Assembly (NCBI GenBank): GCA_002348045.1
Contig: DDYO01000026.1
Location: 1-9,267 of the forward strand
Reading direction: 5' to 3'
Length of the DNA: 9,267 nt
Source: Anaerolineales bacterium UBA2232
Lineage (GTDB): Bacteria > Chloroflexota > Anaerolineae > UBA2200
Shown in pieces: positions 6,856 to 9,267 of this stretch; the first letter of the stretch is position 1; each line of letters begins with the position of its first letter. A model generated the notes under the pieces. That model saw only the letters and a program-made list of their open reading frames with translations. It was not told the DNA's origin and did no database searches. Made by a program: the position numbers and the translations under genes.

Positions 6856-7776
6856 ATGTCCAACTATATCATACGCAAGTTGTTCATGCTGGTGCTGGTG
6901 TTGACATTCGTTTCGATTATTACCTTTGCCTTCTTGCACGCGGTTCCCGGTGGTCCTTTTGACGGCGAGAAGCGTCGGCCTCCCGAGATCATGGCCAATC
7001 TGATGCGCAAGTATCACTTGGATGAGCCAGTCTGGCGGCAGTACGTGCGCTGGATCAGTGGCATTCTGTTGCGGTTTGACTTTGGCCCCATGCTCACGCA
7101 GCGTTCGCGGACGGTCAATGATGTGTTCGTGGCGCACTTTCCGGTGTCAGCTCAGTTGGGCCTGGCCGCCTTACTGGTGGCCGTGGGCATCGGTATTCCT
7201 TTGGGTATCTTGGCTGCTCTGAAACAGAATACGCTCTGGGACTATTTGGGGATGGCTGTCGCCATCGTTGGTGTTTCAGTTCCCAGCATCGTGATAGGCC
7301 CTCTGCTGATCCTGATTTTCGCTCTGGGCTTGGGCTGGTTTCCGGTGGCGGGGTGGGGCACTCCGGCCAAGATGGTTATGCCATCCTTTGCCCTGGGCAT
7401 ACACTACTCTGCCATCATCGCGCGCCTGACCCGGGCCAGCATGTTGCAGGTGATCCGTGAGGATTACATTCGAACTGCGCGAGCCAAAGGACTGAGCGAG
7501 CGGATGGTGGTCATGCGTCATGCGCTGAAGAATGCCTTCATCCCGGTGGCGACTGTCCTTGGCCCGATGTTCGCAGCTTTGGTGACAGGTACCCTGATTG
7601 TGGAACAGATCTTTGCGATCCCCGGCCTGGGCAAATACTTTGTCACCAGCATCACCAACCGCGACTACTCGGTGGTGATGGGCACGATTCTTCTCTATGC
7701 GGTGCTCTTGGTTCTGGCCAATCTGGCCGTGGACTTGACCTATGCCGTTCTCGATCCCCGGATCCGTTATACCTAA
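6856..7776 (+). CDS. ABC transporter permease, DppB/OppB type
   Basis: This is an integral membrane channel subunit of a peptide-type ABC importer, expected to pair with the downstream DppC/OppC-type protein. At 306 residues it has the usual family length. It starts with the standard first helix (about 9-29) followed by AVPGGPFDG, the PGGPF segment typical of OppB-like proteins. Several further hydrophobic helices occur between about 97 and 295. The cytoplasmic EAA-type coupling loop, which docks on the ATPase, reads TARAKGLSERMVVMRHALKN from 207. The C-terminus LDPRIRY is characteristic. ATG 6856 is chosen because AGGAGG (6845-6850) lies five bases upstream; an in-frame GTG at 6850 overlaps that site and is unlikely. 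It follows a structured gap with its own promoter and ends 15 bases before the next permease gene. Confidence 0.95.
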   Translation: MSNYIIRKLFMLVLVLTFVSIITFAFLHAVPGGPFDGEKRRPPEIMANLMRKYHLDEPVWRQYVRWISGILLRFDFGPMLTQRSRTVNDVFVAHFPVSAQLGLAALLVAVGIGIPLGILAALKQNTLWDYLGMAVAIVGVSVPSIVIGPLLILIFALGLGWFPVAGWGTPAKMVMPSFALGIHYSAIIARLTRASMLQVIREDYIRTARAKGLSERMVVMRHALKNAFIPVATVLGPMFAALVTGTLIVEQIFAIPGLGKYFVTSITNRDYSVVMGTILLYAVLLVLANLAVDLTYAVLDPRIRYT

Positions 7777-7791
7777 GAGCGAAGGAAAACG

Positions 7792-8847
7792 ATGGCTACA
7801 GACAGACAGACTGTACAGCAGCAGGCCGCCGCTCGTTTGAGCGAGCGTCAGGGCAAGATGGCCAACCTGTGGCTGGACGCCTGGCGGCGGCTCATCCGCA
7901 ACCGCGCAGCGTTAATGGGAGGGATCATTGTTCTGCTCCTCTTTGTCGTCATGTTCCTGGCGCCTGTCATCGCGCCGTACCACTACACCCAGGGAGACTC
8001 GGCAGAAGCGTACACGGTGCCCAGGTGGCTTGTCGGTTGGATGCCCGGCAACATGGAGGACTATGCACAGATTGGGACCAAGTTCCTCTTTGGCTCTGAC
8101 TATCTAGGCCGGGACATCCTCAGCCGCCTCATCTACGGCACGCGCGTGTCCATCCCCGTCGGCTTCATTGGCGCCTTCACCGCCCTGGTTATTGGGCTGG
8201 TGTACGGATGCATCTCCGGATACTTTGGCGGAAAGCTTGACACGGTGATGATGGCTTTTGTGGATATGATGTATGGATTCCCAACGCTGCTGCTCATCAT
8301 CTTGATGATGGCCTTTTTCAAACCCACCTTCTCCGAGGTCAAGCCGGGTACCCTGGCCTACACCTTTAACCGGGTCAATGCGTTTGTGGACCAGGTAGTG
8401 GGCCTTCAGGGTGGTGGAATGCTATTCATCTTCATGGGCATTGGCGTTACGGCCTGGATGGGCATGGCCCGGTTGACCCGAGGACAAATCCTCTCCCTGC
8501 GGGAGAAGGAATTTGTGGAGGCAGCCCGGATGATCGGCGCGGGTGACATGCGCATCATTATCCGGCACATCCTGCCTAACATCATTGGCCCGTGCATCGT
8601 GGCGGAGACTCTGGCGATTCCCAGCTATATTCTAACCGAAGTGTTCTTGAGCTTTATCGGCCTGGGCGTTGATCCTCCGACGCCGAGCTGGGGCAACATG
8701 ATCAACGAGGGAGCGGGCACCATCCGCGCCTATCCGTATGTGGTATTGTTCCCTGCCCTGGCTCTGGCGGTCACGATGTTTGCATTCAACTTTATGGGCG
8801 ACGGCTTGAGGGACGCCCTTGATCCTAAGATGAAGGGCACAAGCTAG
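7792..8847 (+). CDS. ABC transporter permease, DppC/OppC type
   Basis: This is the second channel subunit, expected to form a heterodimer with the product of the preceding gene. Its 351 residues exceed the common length of about 280-310. A cytoplasmic N-terminus (1-38) with WRRLIRNRAALMG leads into the first helix (about 40-60). An extended external loop then ends in the family motif LFGSDYLGRDILSRLIYGTR. The EAA coupling loop begins EAARMIGAGDMRIIIRHILP at 243. The closing segments FLSFIGLGVDPPTPSWG and GDGLRDALDPKMKG are typical of DppC/OppC. Extra length comes from the first external loop (about 62-95) and from an insert of about 33 residues (177-209) between two helices. The start is supported by AAGGA (7782-7786) five bases upstream. 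Only 15 bases separate it from the preceding gene, so the two are cotranscribed. Confidence 0.95.
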   Translation: MATDRQTVQQQAAARLSERQGKMANLWLDAWRRLIRNRAALMGGIIVLLLFVVMFLAPVIAPYHYTQGDSAEAYTVPRWLVGWMPGNMEDYAQIGTKFLFGSDYLGRDILSRLIYGTRVSIPVGFIGAFTALVIGLVYGCISGYFGGKLDTVMMAFVDMMYGFPTLLLIILMMAFFKPTFSEVKPGTLAYTFNRVNAFVDQVVGLQGGGMLFIFMGIGVTAWMGMARLTRGQILSLREKEFVEAARMIGAGDMRIIIRHILPNIIGPCIVAETLAIPSYILTEVFLSFIGLGVDPPTPSWGNMINEGAGTIRAYPYVVLFPALALAVTMFAFNFMGDGLRDALDPKMKGTS

Positions 8848-8886
8848 TGAAGTCGCACCGTCCGGTCCGGAAGCAGGATCATCCCA

Positions 8887-8905
8887 GGCGACCCGGAAGG
8901 TTGCC
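8887..8905 (+). other. Hairpin in the gap before the second substrate-binding gene
   Basis: GGCGACC (8887-8893) can pair with GGTTGCC (8899-8905), with one G-U pair, around a five-base loop. It ends 15 bases before the ATG at 8921 and would bury GGAAGG (8895-8900), the only Shine-Dalgarno-like run in the 73-base gap. No T tract follows, so it is not a convincing terminator. A role in translation is conjecture. Confidence 0.3.
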
Positions 8906-8920
8906 AGCTTCTGCGGGTGC

Positions 8921-9267
8921 ATGACCGTGTCCAGGGGCCGCTCGCTGCTGCCATTGATCTTTTTGTGCTTGGCAGGTTGCCTGGCGCTGGTTCCCGTGAT
9001 GGGCGCGATTGCAGCCTACCTGTTCTTGGATGGGCGCTCAGTTGTGTTCGGTCCGGCGTCTCCCCCGCAGTTGGCCAGTGGCACCTTGCGCCTCTTTGGC
9101 GGGGATCCCGAAACCCTTGACCCAGCGCTGGTTGAAGATGCGGTTTCCGCCGACTATGTCGTGGAGATCTTTGGCGGCCTGGTTGCTTTGGACGAACAGC
9201 TTCAGATCGTTCCGGACCTGGCGGAGCGTTGGCAGCTGAGCCCCGACGGCCGAACGTACACCTTCTT
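8921..9267 (+). CDS. Second family-5 ABC substrate-binding protein, 5' end (partial)
   Basis: An open frame from ATG 8921 runs off the window end, giving 115 complete codons with no stop. After a linker, the chain reads GTLRLFGGDPETLDPALVED (54-73), then EIFGGLVALDEQLQIVPDLA and ERWQLSPDGRTYTF. This is the N-terminal signature of SBP_bac_5 receptors (DppA/OppA family). It is therefore a second receptor in the same locus, after the permeases. The N-terminus is odd. A perfect lipobox LAGC (17-20) lies in the middle of a hydrophobic run of about 28 residues (9-36), so the protein could be lipidated at Cys20 or held by an uncleaved helix. No good ribosome-binding site precedes ATG 8921, and the same frame is open further upstream without another start codon in the gap after the permease. 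The start is therefore less certain than the identity. It is probably cotranscribed with the permeases, 73 bases upstream. Confidence 0.85.
   Translation, partial: MTVSRGRSLLPLIFLCLAGCLALVPVMGAIAAYLFLDGRSVVFGPASPPQLASGTLRLFGGDPETLDPALVEDAVSADYVVEIFGGLVALDEQLQIVPDLAERWQLSPDGRTYTF

Noticed and set aside
8861..8871. Odd palindrome TCCGGTCCGGA and a CCGGAAG direct repeat (8867-8873, 8893-8899) after the second permease
   Set aside because: They are short, GC-rich and in a GC-rich gap; the palindrome has a one-base centre and cannot form a stable hairpin. Chance is the simplest explanation.
8917..9239. Two short complete + strand frames near the window end (8917-9120 and 9009-9239)
   Set aside because: Both are out of frame with the partial substrate-binding gene starting at 8921, whose translation matches the SBP_bac_5 N-terminal signature.

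Overview
The window is a moderately GC-rich bacterial chromosome segment. It reads as an ordinary core-gene block followed by the start of a peptide-type ABC transporter locus. I saw no mobile elements, CRISPR arrays, tRNA or rRNA genes. The lineage cannot be proven from sequence alone. A lipoprotein with a Pro/Thr/Ser-rich linker and three terminal LysM domains, the rpsO-pnp-lepB order, lipoprotein-type substrate-binding proteins and consensus sigma-70/sigma-A promoters would fit Chloroflexota (for example Anaerolineae) or a deep Firmicutes-like lineage. This is an inference with modest confidence.

Layout. Positions 1-2929 (+) hold the tail of rpsO (ribosomal protein S15), pnp (polynucleotide phosphorylase) and lepB (signal peptidase I). 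They are packed with gaps of 18 and 13 bases and closed by a strong hairpin terminator at 2946-2984. Positions 2997-3770 (-) hold a convergent Est30-type alpha/beta hydrolase. A divergent intergenic region carries a near-consensus promoter (3844-3872) for a LysM lipoprotein (3967-4752). A second consensus-like promoter (4768-4797) precedes a family-5 ABC substrate-binding lipoprotein (4909-6558). A structured 297-base gap follows, with several small hairpins, a 13-bp stem-loop (6667-6712) and a third consensus-like promoter (6778-6806). Then come two permeases of the DppB/OppB and DppC/OppC types (6856-7776 and 7792-8847). Last is the 5' end of a second family-5 substrate-binding protein (8921 to the window end), which has no stop codon in view.

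How the genes work together. rpsO-pnp-lepB links translation, RNA turnover and protein export in one probable operon. The transporter locus encodes a lipid-anchored receptor, a heterodimeric channel and a second membrane-anchored receptor. The ATPase subunits are not in the window and may lie beyond position 9267. The hairpin and internal promoter between receptor and permeases suggest that receptor and channel are expressed at different levels.

I did not find an obviously new biological system. The items most worth checking are the structured receptor-permease gap, the second receptor with an unusual membrane anchor, the Cys-rich first receptor, and the 11-base-spaced TTGAC repeat at the LysM promoter.
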